A stretch of 25,938 bases of DNA, taken from contig CAZGGW010000012.1 of NCBI GenBank assembly GCA_964525365.1, positions 1-25,938 of the forward strand, read 5' to 3'. A program made the translations under genes and the position numbers. Source of the stretch: CAZGGW01 sp964525365. GTDB lineage: Bacteria > Bacillota_I > Bacilli_A > RF39 > UBA660. This document shows positions 15,367 to 23,914 of this stretch, in pieces (position 1 is the stretch's first letter; every line of letters starts with the position of its first letter). The notes under the pieces are model-generated. The model had not been told where the DNA came from. It searched no databases and was given only the letters and a program-made list of their open reading frames with translations.

Positions 15367-16903
15367 CTGCTCTTGTTTCACGTATTACTACTACTTTTAT
15401 TGTACCCGGATATTGAAGTTTTTCTTCGATTTGTCCTTTTATATCTCTTGCAATTTTATAACTAGTTGCATCATCAATTTCTTCAGGTTTAACAATGACT
15501 CTAAGTTCACGTCCAGCTTGCATTGCAAATGTTTTATCAACACCTTCAATTGAATTACCGATACCTTCTAATTCTTCGAGCCTTTTTACATAATTTTCTA
15601 AGCTATCGTTTCTAGCACCAGGTCTTGCTGCTGAAAGTGCATCTGAAATTTGAACAAGTTCTGAAATTATACTAGTTGATTTTTTATCTCCATGATGTGA
15701 TTCAATTGAATTAATAACAGTTGGTCCTTCACCATGTTTTTTAGCAACATCGCTGCCAATTTCAATATGACTTCCTTCAACTTCAAAGTCGATTGCTTTC
15801 CCTATATCGTGAAGTAATCCCGCTCTTTTAGCAAGTGCTACGTTTTCTCCAAGTTCTGAAGCTAAAAGTCCTGCTAAATGAGCAACCTCTTTTGAATGTG
15901 CAAGTGCATTTTGTCCATAACTAGTTCTGAAGCTTAACTTACCAAGTAATTCTACTAAGTAAGGATCCACTTTAGTTAAATTAAGTTCAAACAACGCTTC
16001 TTCTCCACGTTCCTTGATAATTGTTTTGAAGTCCTCACATACTTTATCATACAATTCTTCAATTCTTGCAGGATGTATGCGGCCATCTTTAATTAAGGTT
16101 TCTAAAGTGACTTTTGCAATTTCTCTTCTAAGCGGGTCGAAAGACGAAAGTACTATTACTTCTGGAGTATCATCAATTATTAAATCAACTCCTGTGATTG
16201 CTTCAATAGTACGAATATTTCTTCCTTCTCTTCCGATTATTCTTCCTTTCATTTCATCGTTAGGAAGTTCAACAGTAGAAACTGTTTGTTCGCTTGTTAC
16301 ATCATTGGCATATCTTTGCATACTACCAACTATTAAATCTTTTGCCTTCTTATCCGCTTCTAATTTTGCTTCATTTTCTCTATCTTTCAAATAATATGCA
16401 ATTTCTTTAGACATGTCCTCTTCAACACGTTTCATTACTAAATCTTTTGCCTTTTCTTTTGAAAAACCAGAAATTTTTTCTAAAAGATCCACTTGTTCCT
16501 TTAAAATACCATCCATTTTCTTATTTTTTTCTTGAACTTCTTGTTGCAAAGTTAATAAATTTTTGTCTTTTTCATCCAAAATCTTTTCACGCTCACGAAT
16601 TGTTTCGTCACGCCTATCTAAACTTTTTTCACGATTAAGAATTCTATTATTTAAATCATTAAGTTCTTGCTTTTTTTCCTTAGTTTCTTGTTCTAATGTT
16701 TGCTTTAACTTATAAGATTCTTCTTTCGCTTCAAGTATGCTATCTCTTTTTAATTTTTCGCTCTCACGTTTAGCATCTTGAATTAATTTATCAGCTTCAT
16801 TTTTAGAAGCATTTTTTTTAATAGCATTAATTACTAATACTATTACTGCTCCTACAACCAATCCAATTATTATAAGCAAAATGGAAAGTGCGATATCATT
16901 CAT
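15350..16903 (-). CDS. rny: Ribonuclease Y
   Basis: RNase Y is the membrane-anchored endoribonuclease that starts mRNA decay in Firmicutes. The 517-residue protein has an N-terminal membrane anchor (about 4-27, ALSILLIIIGLVVGAVIVLV), a long Glu/Lys coiled coil with repeated EKE patterns, a KH RNA-binding domain (EMKGRIIGREGRNIRTIEAITG), and the HD metal-dependent nuclease domain with RAGLLHDIGKAIDFE and SHHGDKKSTS. The C-terminal region (PGTIKVVVIRETRAEE) is standard. GGGAGG precedes the ATG. It has its own TTGACA/TAAAAT promoter and sits next to recA, as in Bacillus and many relatives. Confidence 0.97.
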   Translation of the reverse strand: MNDIALSILLIIIGLVVGAVIVLVINAIKKNASKNEADKLIQDAKRESEKLKRDSILEAKEESYKLKQTLEQETKEKKQELNDLNNRILNREKSLDRRDETIREREKILDEKDKNLLTLQQEVQEKNKKMDGILKEQVDLLEKISGFSKEKAKDLVMKRVEEDMSKEIAYYLKDRENEAKLEADKKAKDLIVGSMQRYANDVTSEQTVSTVELPNDEMKGRIIGREGRNIRTIEAITGVDLIIDDTPEVIVLSSFDPLRREIAKVTLETLIKDGRIHPARIEELYDKVCEDFKTIIKERGEEALFELNLTKVDPYLVELLGKLSFRTSYGQNALAHSKEVAHLAGLLASELGENVALAKRAGLLHDIGKAIDFEVEGSHIEIGSDVAKKHGEGPTVINSIESHHGDKKSTSIISELVQISDALSAARPGARNDSLENYVKRLEELEGIGNSIEGVDKTFAMQAGRELRVIVKPEEIDDATSYKIARDIKGQIEEKLQYPGTIKVVVIRETRAEETAK

Positions 16904-16948
16904 AATATCCCTCCCATTTTCTATAGAAGTAAAGACCTCTATATTTAT

Positions 16949-16977
16949 ATTTTAATTTATTTAATTTCTCTTGTCAA
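16949..16977 (-). promoter_or_regulatory. Promoter of rny
   Basis: TTGACA (16972-16977) and TAAAAT (16949-16954) on the minus strand are separated by 17 bases, in the 103-base gap between recA and rny. Confidence 0.75.
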
Positions 16978-16993
16978 ACCATTTTATATTAAA

Positions 16994-17019
16994 AAAAGAA
17001 AAACTTTTATTTTTCTTTT
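16994..17019 (-). terminator. Terminator after recA
   Basis: AAAAGAAAAA and TTTTTCTTTT form a perfect 10-bp stem with a 6-base loop, followed by more T on the minus strand. The stem includes the stop codon of recA. It has little GC, so it may be partial. Confidence 0.55.
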
Positions 17020-18035
17020 ATAACTTTTTTACTTTCTTTTTGAGTTTCTTCCTTATTAAAATAGTGATCGCGTATTTTCTTTTCTATTTCATTCTTTAAT
17101 TCTTTATTTTGTTTTAACAAAAGTTTTACGTTTTCTCTGCCTTGTCCTATTTTTTCACCCTTATATGCAAACCATGCTCCACTCTTATCAATAATATCTA
17201 AATTACATGCTATATCAACGATTTCTCCTTCACGTGAAACACCTTCTCCATACATAATATCAACCTCAGCAGTTCTAAAAGGTGGCGCCACCTTATTCTT
17301 TACAACTTTGACATTGGTTTTATTACCAAGAACTTCTGTTCCTAATTTAATTTGCTCACTTCTTCTAACATCTAACCTTACAGTTGAATAAAATTTTAGT
17401 GCTCTCCCTCCTGGCGTTGTTTCGGGATTTCCAAATAAAATTCCAACCTTTTCTCTTAATTGGTTTATAAAAATACATATAGTATTTGTTTTATTAATCG
17501 TCCCACTTAGCTTTCTTAAAGCCTGTGACATTAATCTTGCTTGAAGTCCTACATGAGAGTCTCCCATCTCACCCTCTATTTCTGCTTGTGGAACTAACGC
17601 CGCTACTGAATCAATTACTACAATAGAAATAGCTTCACTTCTTACCAATGCTTCACAAATTTCAAGTGCTTGTTCTCCTGTGTCTGGTTGTGATAATAAA
17701 AGTTCATCAGTATTAACCCCTAATTTTTTAGCATATATTGGATCAAGTGCGTGCTCCGCATCTATAAATGCTGCCTTTCCACCCGTCTTTTGAACTTCTG
17801 CTATTGCGTGCAATGCAAACGTCGTCTTTCCACTAGATTCAGGGCCAAATATTTCTATTATTCTACCTTTAGGATATCCGCCAACTCCTAGGGCTATATC
17901 TAAACTCAAGCTTCCACTTGAAACCACTTCAATATTTTTTATTCCCCCTTCTCCAAGTTTCATTATTGCGCCTTTACCAAATTGTTTTTCAATATCTTTT
18001 AAAACTTCGTCCAAGGCTTTTTTGTTATCTTTCAT
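17007..18035 (-). CDS. recA: Recombinase RecA
   Basis: RecA forms filaments on single-stranded DNA, carries out strand exchange and triggers the SOS response. The 342-residue length is usual. The Walker A motif GPESSGKTT is at 64-72, followed by the catalytic glutamate in FIDAEHALDP, Walker B in ISIVVIDSVAALVPQAE, the L1 region EGEMGDSHVGLQARLMSQALRK, and the L2 region NQLREKVGILFGNPETTPGG. The C-terminus is short and Lys/Glu rich rather than strongly acidic. The ATG follows AAAGGAG. A near-ideal promoter and a LexA-like palindrome lie upstream. The order pgsA-recA-rny is the usual Firmicutes one, but cinA, often found between pgsA and recA, is absent. Confidence 0.98.
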   Translation of the reverse strand: MKDNKKALDEVLKDIEKQFGKGAIMKLGEGGIKNIEVVSSGSLSLDIALGVGGYPKGRIIEIFGPESSGKTTFALHAIAEVQKTGGKAAFIDAEHALDPIYAKKLGVNTDELLLSQPDTGEQALEICEALVRSEAISIVVIDSVAALVPQAEIEGEMGDSHVGLQARLMSQALRKLSGTINKTNTICIFINQLREKVGILFGNPETTPGGRALKFYSTVRLDVRRSEQIKLGTEVLGNKTNVKVVKNKVAPPFRTAEVDIMYGEGVSREGEIVDIACNLDIIDKSGAWFAYKGEKIGQGRENVKLLLKQNKELKNEIEKKIRDHYFNKEETQKESKKVIKEK

Positions 18036-18058
18036 TAATTTTCTCCTTTTCTGATTTA

Positions 18059-18087
18059 ATTTTATAACTATATTATTTCTTTGTCAA
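18059..18087 (-). promoter_or_regulatory. Promoter of recA
   Basis: A consensus TTGACA (18082-18087) and TAAAAT (18059-18064) on the minus strand are spaced by 17 bases. A second TATAAT with TG in front (18139-18144, minus strand) could be an upstream alternative start. Confidence 0.8.
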
Positions 18088-18097
18088 CAACTTTTTT

Positions 18098-18111
18098 CAA
18101 ACACTTGTTTG
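18098..18111. promoter_or_regulatory. LexA-like palindrome upstream of the recA promoter
   Basis: CAAAC-ACTT-GTTTG is a perfect 5-bp palindrome around four bases, 10 bases upstream of the -35 element of recA. It has the spacing of the Firmicutes SOS box (CGAAC-N4-GTTCG) but with A/T in place of the second G/C pair. Confidence 0.4.
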
Positions 18112-18146
18112 CTTATTTTTGAATTTTATATATATAATATTATACC

Positions 18147-18181
18147 AAAAATAAAAAACCCGTTAAGGATTTTTTATTTTT
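18147..18181 (-). terminator. Terminator after pgsA
   Basis: In the minus-strand RNA, AAAAAUAAAAAAUCC pairs with GGGUUUUUUAUUUUU around a short loop (one U-G pair). It directly follows the pgsA stop codon and closes the long operon that begins at 24923. Confidence 0.75.
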
Positions 18182-18184
18182 ATA

Positions 18185-18787
18185 TCACTTTTCTTCATTT
18201 AAAATTATATTTTTATTATTTATATAATATTGTATACCACTTACCACAGATAATACTGTAGCCACTAAAATCAATAAATCCGCCACTCTTAAATTATATA
18301 ATTCAAAAGGTAAATTTTGAAATAACATAAGTGTTATTCCTATCATCATAAACGCGGTTTTTATTTTTCCTGCTATTGAAGCTCCTACCGCTCCTTGCTT
18401 TTGTCCCACCACCATTTTGATGGAATCAACACAAATATCTCTACAAACTATTACTACTGGAACTATTACTGAAATATATCCTTCAACTGCTAATATAATT
18501 AAAACTCCATTAACAAGTATCTTATCTGCAATAGCATCTAATACTTTTCCTAAATCTGTAACCAAATTATACTTTCTAGCTAAATAACCATCAAGAAAGT
18601 CTGTAAGTGAAGCAATTAAAAATACAAATCCAGCTATTATATACTTACTATCAACTACTAATGCAGCTTTCCCAACTATGTACTTTGGAAATTCAACCCC
18701 AATCATGTTAAATGGGAAAACCAGTAAAACCAATAATGCTATTGATAATATTATTCTAGAAATCGTAATCCTATTCGGAATATTCAT
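18185..18787 (-). CDS. pgsA: CDP-diacylglycerol--glycerol-3-phosphate 3-phosphatidyltransferase
   Basis: PgsA makes phosphatidylglycerol phosphate from CDP-diacylglycerol and glycerol 3-phosphate in the cytoplasmic membrane. The 200-residue protein has the full CDP-alcohol phosphotransferase motif DG-x2-AR-x8-G-x3-D-x3-D: D66, G67, A70, R71, G80, D84 and D88, within DFLDGYLARKYNLVTDLG. The N-terminus NIPNRITISRI is typical of PgsA, and several membrane helices follow. Its ATG overlaps the end of rodZ by 17 bases, which suggests coupled translation. The rodZ-pgsA-recA neighbourhood supports the call over other members of the superfamily. Confidence 0.95.
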   Translation of the reverse strand: MNIPNRITISRIILSIALLVLLVFPFNMIGVEFPKYIVGKAALVVDSKYIIAGFVFLIASLTDFLDGYLARKYNLVTDLGKVLDAIADKILVNGVLIILAVEGYISVIVPVVIVCRDICVDSIKMVVGQKQGAVGASIAGKIKTAFMMIGITLMLFQNLPFELYNLRVADLLILVATVLSVVSGIQYYINNKNIILNEEK

Positions 18788-19274
18788 ATTTACCTCCTAC
18801 ATAATTAAATGCAACATTTTCTTCATTTCTCACATTTTTTATAATTACTATTATTGCAAATGCTATAGCTATTAGAAGTACAATGGATAAAATGTAAATA
18901 ACCATTGGATTTAATTTGCGTTTTAATTTTGATTCTGTCGGCATAGTGTAAGGAGACGTAATCTGATGCTCTGATTTTTCTTCTTTATTTATCTCTTTCA
19001 CTCTTTGTTCTATTTCTTCAACAGGAATTCTAGATGTATAATTAAACACAAAATCATTGAATTCATCCATTATTTTATCTTCTTTTAAATTTAAATATCT
19101 TGCATATTTCATTACTAATTCTTTTAGAAAAAATATGTCTCTAAATGCATTTACATTTCCATCTTCTAAATTTTCTAATTGCGCTATTGTAATATTTAAA
19201 TCTAGTGCGACTTCTTCCTCAGTTACACCTATACTTTCTCTTTCCTCTTTGAACGATAATCCTATATCTTTCAC
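18771..19274 (-). CDS. rodZ: Short RodZ-like protein (helix-turn-helix plus membrane anchor)
   Basis: The 167-residue protein has a cytoplasmic Cro-type helix-turn-helix (residues 5-65: LGLSF-type start LSFKEERESIGVTEEEVA, IAQLENLEDGN, FLKELVMKYARYL), a charged linker, one membrane helix at 124-146 and only about 20 residues outside. RodZ links MreB to the cell wall machinery. Its HTH does not bind DNA in the usual way but contacts the cytoskeleton. Here the large external beta domain of longer RodZ proteins is missing. No mreB is in this window, so the cell-shape role cannot be confirmed. It starts with GTG after AAAGGAG, 15 bases past rnpB, and overlaps pgsA, the same place as ymfM/rodZ in Bacillus. 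Confidence 0.85.
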   Translation of the reverse strand: MKDIGLSFKEERESIGVTEEEVALDLNITIAQLENLEDGNVNAFRDIFFLKELVMKYARYLNLKEDKIMDEFNDFVFNYTSRIPVEEIEQRVKEINKEEKSEHQITSPYTMPTESKLKRKLNPMVIYILSIVLLIAIAFAIIVIIKNVRNEENVAFNYVGGKYEYSE

Positions 19275-19287
19275 AAGTTTCTCCTTT

Positions 19288-19633
19288 ATAATAATTTTTA
19301 ATAAGCCATATTCTGTACCACTAGGGTTGCAAACATTTATCTAAGGTTTCCCTTTCTTTACTCCGTTATCTTTCCTTCGTAAAAATTCCCCTACCATAAT
19401 TTGGGTTTCTCACTCGCTGGGTTTACTACGTTCCATTTGTTTATTCCTAAACAACTCGTTTCTATAGCACTTTTATATCTAATATAATCAGTTCTTGATT
19501 AATTCGAAGCCGTTAGTATTTCTACTACTTAAGGTTATTTTTTCCCTTAAAACGATCATTACTTTCATCACAGAAAGTGTGAGTATGGACTTTCCTCTAC
19601 ATAATTATATGCAGCGTTTGCTTAAAAATTATT
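19288..19633 (-). ncRNA. rnpB: RNase P RNA (class B-like)
   Basis: This is the catalytic RNA that removes 5' leaders from tRNA precursors. On the minus strand the conserved blocks appear in order: CGCTGCAT, then GTAGAGGAAAGTCCAT near the 5' end, AGTGCTATAGAAA in the middle, GAGTGAGAAACCCAAAT and GGTAGGGG, and ACAGAATATGGCTTA at the 3' end. The ends can pair as helix P1: AATAATTTTTAAGC (19620-19633) with GCTTATTAAAAATTATT (19290-19306), leaving a small bulge. The ends given follow that helix and are accurate to a few bases. The 5' strand of P1 overlaps the stop codon of gpsB. No separate promoter is obvious, so it may be processed from the operon transcript. Placement beside gpsB is the usual Firmicutes arrangement. 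Confidence 0.93.
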
Positions 19634-19949
19634 CTTCACTTCCATATACAATTTTTTCTAGATCACTTAAACGTTTCAATATATCTACATTTGTGGTCCC
19701 TTTATTTGAACTTGCCAAATCCAAGTTTAATTTAAGTTCTCTAATTTCTGTTTTAAGTAATTGGTTATCTCTTTCCAAACTTTTTATTTCTGTATTTTGC
19801 CTTTTTATAATAGTTAAAAACTCAGAATAATCACGAATTATTAAATCCAAAAACTTATCAACTTCTTGCGGACGATACCCTCTAGCATCAATTTTAAACT
19901 GATGTTCAAGAATTTCATTTGGCGTCAAAAATATTTTTTCTTCTGTCAT
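19629..19949 (-). CDS. gpsB: Cell division protein GpsB (DivIVA family)
   Basis: GpsB is a small DivIVA-like coiled-coil protein that binds the membrane and cell wall synthases and helps switch between side-wall and septal growth. The 106-residue length fits. The N-terminal domain carries the DivIVA signature LTPNEILEHQFKIDARGYRPQEVDKFLDLIIRD in pieces: LTPNEILEHQF, then the conserved GYRPQEVDKFLD. A coiled coil follows (NTEIKSLERDNQLLKTEIREL) and a short C-terminal helix (DILKRLSDLEKIVYG) that fits the trimerising end of GpsB. It sits just before rnpB, as in Bacillus, and its stop codon lies inside RNase P helix P1. Confidence 0.93.
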   Translation of the reverse strand: MTEEKIFLTPNEILEHQFKIDARGYRPQEVDKFLDLIIRDYSEFLTIIKRQNTEIKSLERDNQLLKTEIRELKLNLDLASSNKGTTNVDILKRLSDLEKIVYGSEE

Positions 19950-19984
19950 TTTTTCTTCCCTTTTCCAATTTATATTTTACAAAA

Positions 19985-20788
19985 TTAATCGTTATTTGTC
20001 AATTGTAGTCCTTCTATTAAACTGTTATATTCTTTTAGTTGATCAAAACTGACCTCTCCAATGTCACTGAATTCAAGTTTATACTGAATATTGTTATAAT
20101 TTTGATCAAACAATTTATTATAAACATTTGTTATTTCATAACTAATTTCTTCTACTTTTTCACTTTCTTTATCGTATTCTAACTCAAATATTATTATATT
20201 GTCATTCAATATGTGATTTGTTTTATTTTCTTCATTGTATAAATCCAAAACTTCTTGAGCTTTCACCGAGAAAGTTAAAGCATAATCTTTATCTTGAGAA
20301 TAATTTACCTCTGTATCGCTATCGGATAATAATTGTATTACGTTTTCGATGTTTATTAAAAAGTAATCATCATTTTTATATATTGGAATTACTTTTGACT
20401 CAACTAATTTCATTTTTTCTTTATCAAACAAATAATAATTTCCTTTAATTACAAAATAAAAATCATCATTTTCGTCTTTAAGCATCTCTTTTTCACAATT
20501 TTCTGTTGTTTTCATATATTTAAGTGTTTCATCATCTTTTTTTATAGTAATTGTTTCATTGTAATTGCAGTTTTCAAATTCTACCAATGCACTTTTATAA
20601 TTATATTGTACTCCTATTTCAGATTGATTATTATCCGAAACTGGAGCATTTTTATCCGCAACTTTAACTATTATGAATATCAAAATCATTATTCCGGTGT
20701 AAATCCATCCTTCAGTCAAAGTTTTCTTTCTAGCTGTTTCCGAATCTAATTCTTTCTTTTTAAATAAATTTTTAAATTTTTCTAACAT
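19985..20788 (-). CDS. Membrane-anchored extracytoplasmic protein, unknown function
   Basis: The 267-residue protein has a basic N-terminus (KFKNLFKKKELDSETARKK), one membrane segment at about 28-43 and an external domain of some 220 residues. That domain is acidic and rich in Asn, Tyr and Glu, with a pair of cysteines (FENCNYNETITIKK and TTENCEKEML) that could form a disulphide. No catalytic motif is seen. The start overlaps the end of fmt by 7 bases and the gene is followed 35 bases later by gpsB, so it is part of the long operon. An envelope function near cell division is possible from position only. Confidence 0.75.
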   Translation of the reverse strand: MLEKFKNLFKKKELDSETARKKTLTEGWIYTGIMILIFIIVKVADKNAPVSDNNQSEIGVQYNYKSALVEFENCNYNETITIKKDDETLKYMKTTENCEKEMLKDENDDFYFVIKGNYYLFDKEKMKLVESKVIPIYKNDDYFLINIENVIQLLSDSDTEVNYSQDKDYALTFSVKAQEVLDLYNEENKTNHILNDNIIIFELEYDKESEKVEEISYEITNVYNKLFDQNYNNIQYKLEFSDIGEVSFDQLKEYNSLIEGLQLTNND

Positions 20789-21723
20789 ACTCTGCTCCCT
20801 ATTAAATTTTCTTTTCTTTTTCCATTTATATAATCAGTAGCTGCCATTTCTTTCTTCCCAGATGGCTTTAACCTTGTTATTACGATTTCTTTATCAAGTG
20901 TTCCAACACCAATACCATCTTTATATATATGTTCAATTATACCACATTCTTCAGAAATATTATTTCCAATATAAGACTCACATATTTTTATCATTTCATT
21001 GTTTAATAAAATATAACTTGTTGGAAAAGGATAAAGTCCCCGTATCTTATTATATATATGTTCCGAAGTATTATCAAAATCAAGATGTTCTTCTTCTTTT
21101 TTTATATTAAATCCATAGGTTGCCTCATCATTATTCTGTTTAATTCGCTTATTTGTGCCATTAAATATACTTTCTAAAATATCAAAAAGTAATTTTGAAC
21201 CCAAATCACTCAATTTGTCATGTAGGGTTCCAACATTATCAGTATTTTCTATTTTAATGCTCTTTTGTATTATTATATCTCCCTCATCCATTTTTTCATT
21301 CATATACATTATTGAAATACCTGTTTCTTTATAACCTTCAATAATTGCTCTATGGATAGGAGCACCACCCCTAAGCTTAGGTAATAAAGAAGCGTGAACA
21401 TTAATACACCCATACTTAGGACAATCAAGTATTTCCTTAGGAATAATTTGACCATAAGCACAAGTAATTACTATATCTGGTTTTAAATCTAAAATAGTTT
21501 GATAATCTTTTCTTATTTTTAATGGCTGAAATAAAGGGACATTTTGTGAAATCGCATATTCTTTTATAGAAGAAAATTTTATATTTTGTCCACGCCCTAC
21601 TTCTTTATCTGGTTGAGTTACACATAAAATTACATTAAAATTTTCACACAACATCGCAAAAACCGGAACTGCAAATTCCGGAGTACCCATAAACACAACT
21701 TTTTTATCTTTAAAACTTTTCAT
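20782..21723 (-). CDS. fmt: Methionyl-tRNA formyltransferase
   Basis: Fmt adds a formyl group from 10-formyl-tetrahydrofolate to initiator Met-tRNA. The 313-residue protein is full length. The N-terminal formyltransferase fold starts VVFMGTPEFAVPVF. The catalytic Asn-His-Asp set is present: N108 and H110 in CINVHASLLPKLRGGAPIHR, and D147 in MNEKMDEGDII. The C-terminal OB-fold domain (YNKIRGLYPFPTSYI ... LKPSGKKEMAATDYINGKR) is intact. It follows priA after 37 bases on the same strand, the usual priA-fmt order, although def (peptide deformylase) and rsmB, commonly adjacent, are not in this window. Confidence 0.97.
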   Translation of the reverse strand: MKSFKDKKVVFMGTPEFAVPVFAMLCENFNVILCVTQPDKEVGRGQNIKFSSIKEYAISQNVPLFQPLKIRKDYQTILDLKPDIVITCAYGQIIPKEILDCPKYGCINVHASLLPKLRGGAPIHRAIIEGYKETGISIMYMNEKMDEGDIIIQKSIKIENTDNVGTLHDKLSDLGSKLLFDILESIFNGTNKRIKQNNDEATYGFNIKKEEEHLDFDNTSEHIYNKIRGLYPFPTSYILLNNEMIKICESYIGNNISEECGIIEHIYKDGIGVGTLDKEIVITRLKPSGKKEMAATDYINGKRKENLIGSRVC

Positions 21724-21760
21724 ACTATCATTCTATCAAAAAATTAACAAAAATTAAATA

Positions 21761-23914
21761 TTAAATTACATTAACTGGATTTATATCTATACTAACACTA
21801 CATTGATTATTAATATAATTTTCGTTTAATTTTCTCAATACATCATAAAGATTTGAAACGTTTTTATATTTTATAATAATTTGAAAATTATATTTATTTT
21901 TTATTTTAAATATTCTTCCAATAGAAGGGCCTAATATTATAAACTCATCATTAAAATTTTTATCTAAATATTTTTTGATTTTATTACTTTCATTTCTTGC
22001 GATTTCGTAGCTAACACTTGAAATTTTTAAAGCCACTAAATAATAATATGGCGGATATTTTAATTTCTTTCTGATATTCATTTCATATTTATAAAAAAGT
22101 TCAAAATTATCATCCTTTATATATCTAAACACATAGTTATCAGGATTATAAGTTTGTATAATAACGTACCCTGGTATTTCATATCTTCCAGTTCTTCCTA
22201 AAGTTTGACTAAGAAGTTCAAAAGTTTTCTCACCGCTCCTAAAATCCGGTATATTCAAAGAAGTATCTGCGTTTATTATACCAACTAATGAAAGATCAGG
22301 AAAATTTAGTCCTTTAGAAATCATTTGAGTACCAATTAAAATATCATATTGATGTGACTTAAAATCATCAATTATCTTTTCATAGTTTCCTTTTCTAGCA
22401 GTAGTATCCGCATCCATTCGAAGAACTCTGTATCCAGAAAATTCTTTTGCTACTATTTCTTCTAATTTTTCTGTTCCCATTCCTAAATCTTTCATAGAAT
22501 CTTCTTTACATTGTGGACAAGTAATTGACATTGTGGCTCTATACCCGCAATAATGGCAACTTAATGAGTGGGAACTTTTATGATATGTCAAAGAAATGTC
22601 ACAATTTGGACACTTATGAACATACCCACATGCAGAGCAAGATATAAACGTTGAGAAACCTCTTCTATTAAGTAATAACATTACTTGTTTATTTTCTTTT
22701 AAAGTTAGATGCATTTTGTTTTTCAATTCTTCACTCAATATAAAATTTCTTTTCTTCACTTCGTCATTCATATCAATGAGTTGAATAGTAGGCAAATTAC
22801 CACACACTTTTTGATTCAATTGAATTAATTTAAACACTCCTTTTAATGCTCGTGCATATTGTTCTAGTAATGGAGTAGCACTTCCAAGTACACACTTTGC
22901 ATTATGATATTCACACCTTTTAAATGCCACTTCTATAGCGTCATATCTAGGATTATTTTCTTGATGATAGGTAGAACTTTGGCATTCGTCTATTATGACT
23001 ATTCCAATGTTTTTAAGAGGTGCAAAAATAGCACTTCTAGCTCCAACAACAACTGAAACTTTTCCTTTGATTATTTTTCTATACTCATCATACTTTTCTC
23101 CTTCAGAAAGCCGTGAATGTAGAACTGCAACTGAATCAGAAAATGCCCCTTTAAATCTTGCTACTATTTGAGGAGTTAAACTTATTTCTGGTACTAACAT
23201 AATAGCTGTTTTTCCATCGCTTAAATATTTTCTTATTAAAGATATATATACTTCTGTTTTACCAGATGCTGTAACTCCTTTTATTAAAAATTTTGTATTC
23301 TTTGAATCATTATATATTGAAAAAACAGCCTGTTTTTGAAGTTCGGTTAATTTAACATTAATATCTTCTATATTGCCTTTAACTTCTCTATTTACTTCTT
23401 TTTTTATTTCGAGTATTACTTTTTTTTCAATTAATTTTTTAACAGTGTATGGAGAATATTTACTTTTAAAATCATCTGCAGTTTTAAGAAAATTAATTAT
23501 TTTATTTTCTTTTTCATTGCCAACATATTCTTTATCAACCAAACTAATATATGTCAAATACTTCTTATTTATTTTAGTTTTATATGAAGCTTTTAATGCT
23601 TTAGGAAGCATTGCCTGATAGCAAGAAATAAGATTAGATATTGTACACTTACTAATATAATTACCAAGATCCAACAATTCTTTATTTAAACAAAAATCTT
23701 CATCAACAATACTTTCTATTTCTTTATATTCAAAATCAGCATTATTATTCATTTGCTTTATATCAAGTACAAAACCTTCTACCTTACGATTATTAAAAGG
23801 AATATATACTTTATGTCCTACTTTCAATTTATTGATTAAAAAACTAGGTATTATATAATCAAATACCTTATTTAACGTACTTACGTTATATTCAATTAAT
23901 ACACTTGCTATCAT
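21761..23914 (-). CDS. priA: Primosomal protein N' (replication restart helicase PriA)
   Basis: PriA is a 3'-5' superfamily 2 helicase that reloads the replisome at stalled forks. The 717-residue protein has the N-terminal 3'-end-binding domain, Walker A GVTASGKTEVY (from 213), VPEISLTPQIVARF, VVGARSAIFAP, a zinc-binding insertion with paired cysteines (CSACGYVHKCPNCD ... CHYCGYRATMSITCPQC), and the later helicase motifs (ILIGTQMISKGLNFPDLSLVG, QTLGRTGR). The unusual point is motif II: IIDECQSS at 308-314 instead of the normal DEEHxxS, so the third and fourth residues are Cys and Gln. The ATG overlaps the MBL gene by four bases (ATGA). Confidence 0.96.
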   Translation of the reverse strand: MIASVLIEYNVSTLNKVFDYIIPSFLINKLKVGHKVYIPFNNRKVEGFVLDIKQMNNNADFEYKEIESIVDEDFCLNKELLDLGNYISKCTISNLISCYQAMLPKALKASYKTKINKKYLTYISLVDKEYVGNEKENKIINFLKTADDFKSKYSPYTVKKLIEKKVILEIKKEVNREVKGNIEDINVKLTELQKQAVFSIYNDSKNTKFLIKGVTASGKTEVYISLIRKYLSDGKTAIMLVPEISLTPQIVARFKGAFSDSVAVLHSRLSEGEKYDEYRKIIKGKVSVVVGARSAIFAPLKNIGIVIIDECQSSTYHQENNPRYDAIEVAFKRCEYHNAKCVLGSATPLLEQYARALKGVFKLIQLNQKVCGNLPTIQLIDMNDEVKKRNFILSEELKNKMHLTLKENKQVMLLLNRRGFSTFISCSACGYVHKCPNCDISLTYHKSSHSLSCHYCGYRATMSITCPQCKEDSMKDLGMGTEKLEEIVAKEFSGYRVLRMDADTTARKGNYEKIIDDFKSHQYDILIGTQMISKGLNFPDLSLVGIINADTSLNIPDFRSGEKTFELLSQTLGRTGRYEIPGYVIIQTYNPDNYVFRYIKDDNFELFYKYEMNIRKKLKYPPYYYLVALKISSVSYEIARNESNKIKKYLDKNFNDEFIILGPSIGRIFKIKNKYNFQIIIKYKNVSNLYDVLRKLNENYINNQCSVSIDINPVNVI

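Noticed and set aside
16014..16394. 126-residue plus-strand frame opposite rny
   Set aside because: Shadow of the KH/HD coding region of RNase Y.
19275..19628. A 350-base gene-free gap
   Set aside because: It is filled by RNase P RNA, recognised from its conserved blocks and end pairing.
19495..19830. 111-residue plus-strand frame over rnpB and gpsB
   Set aside because: It crosses RNase P RNA and gpsB, both clear on the other strand.
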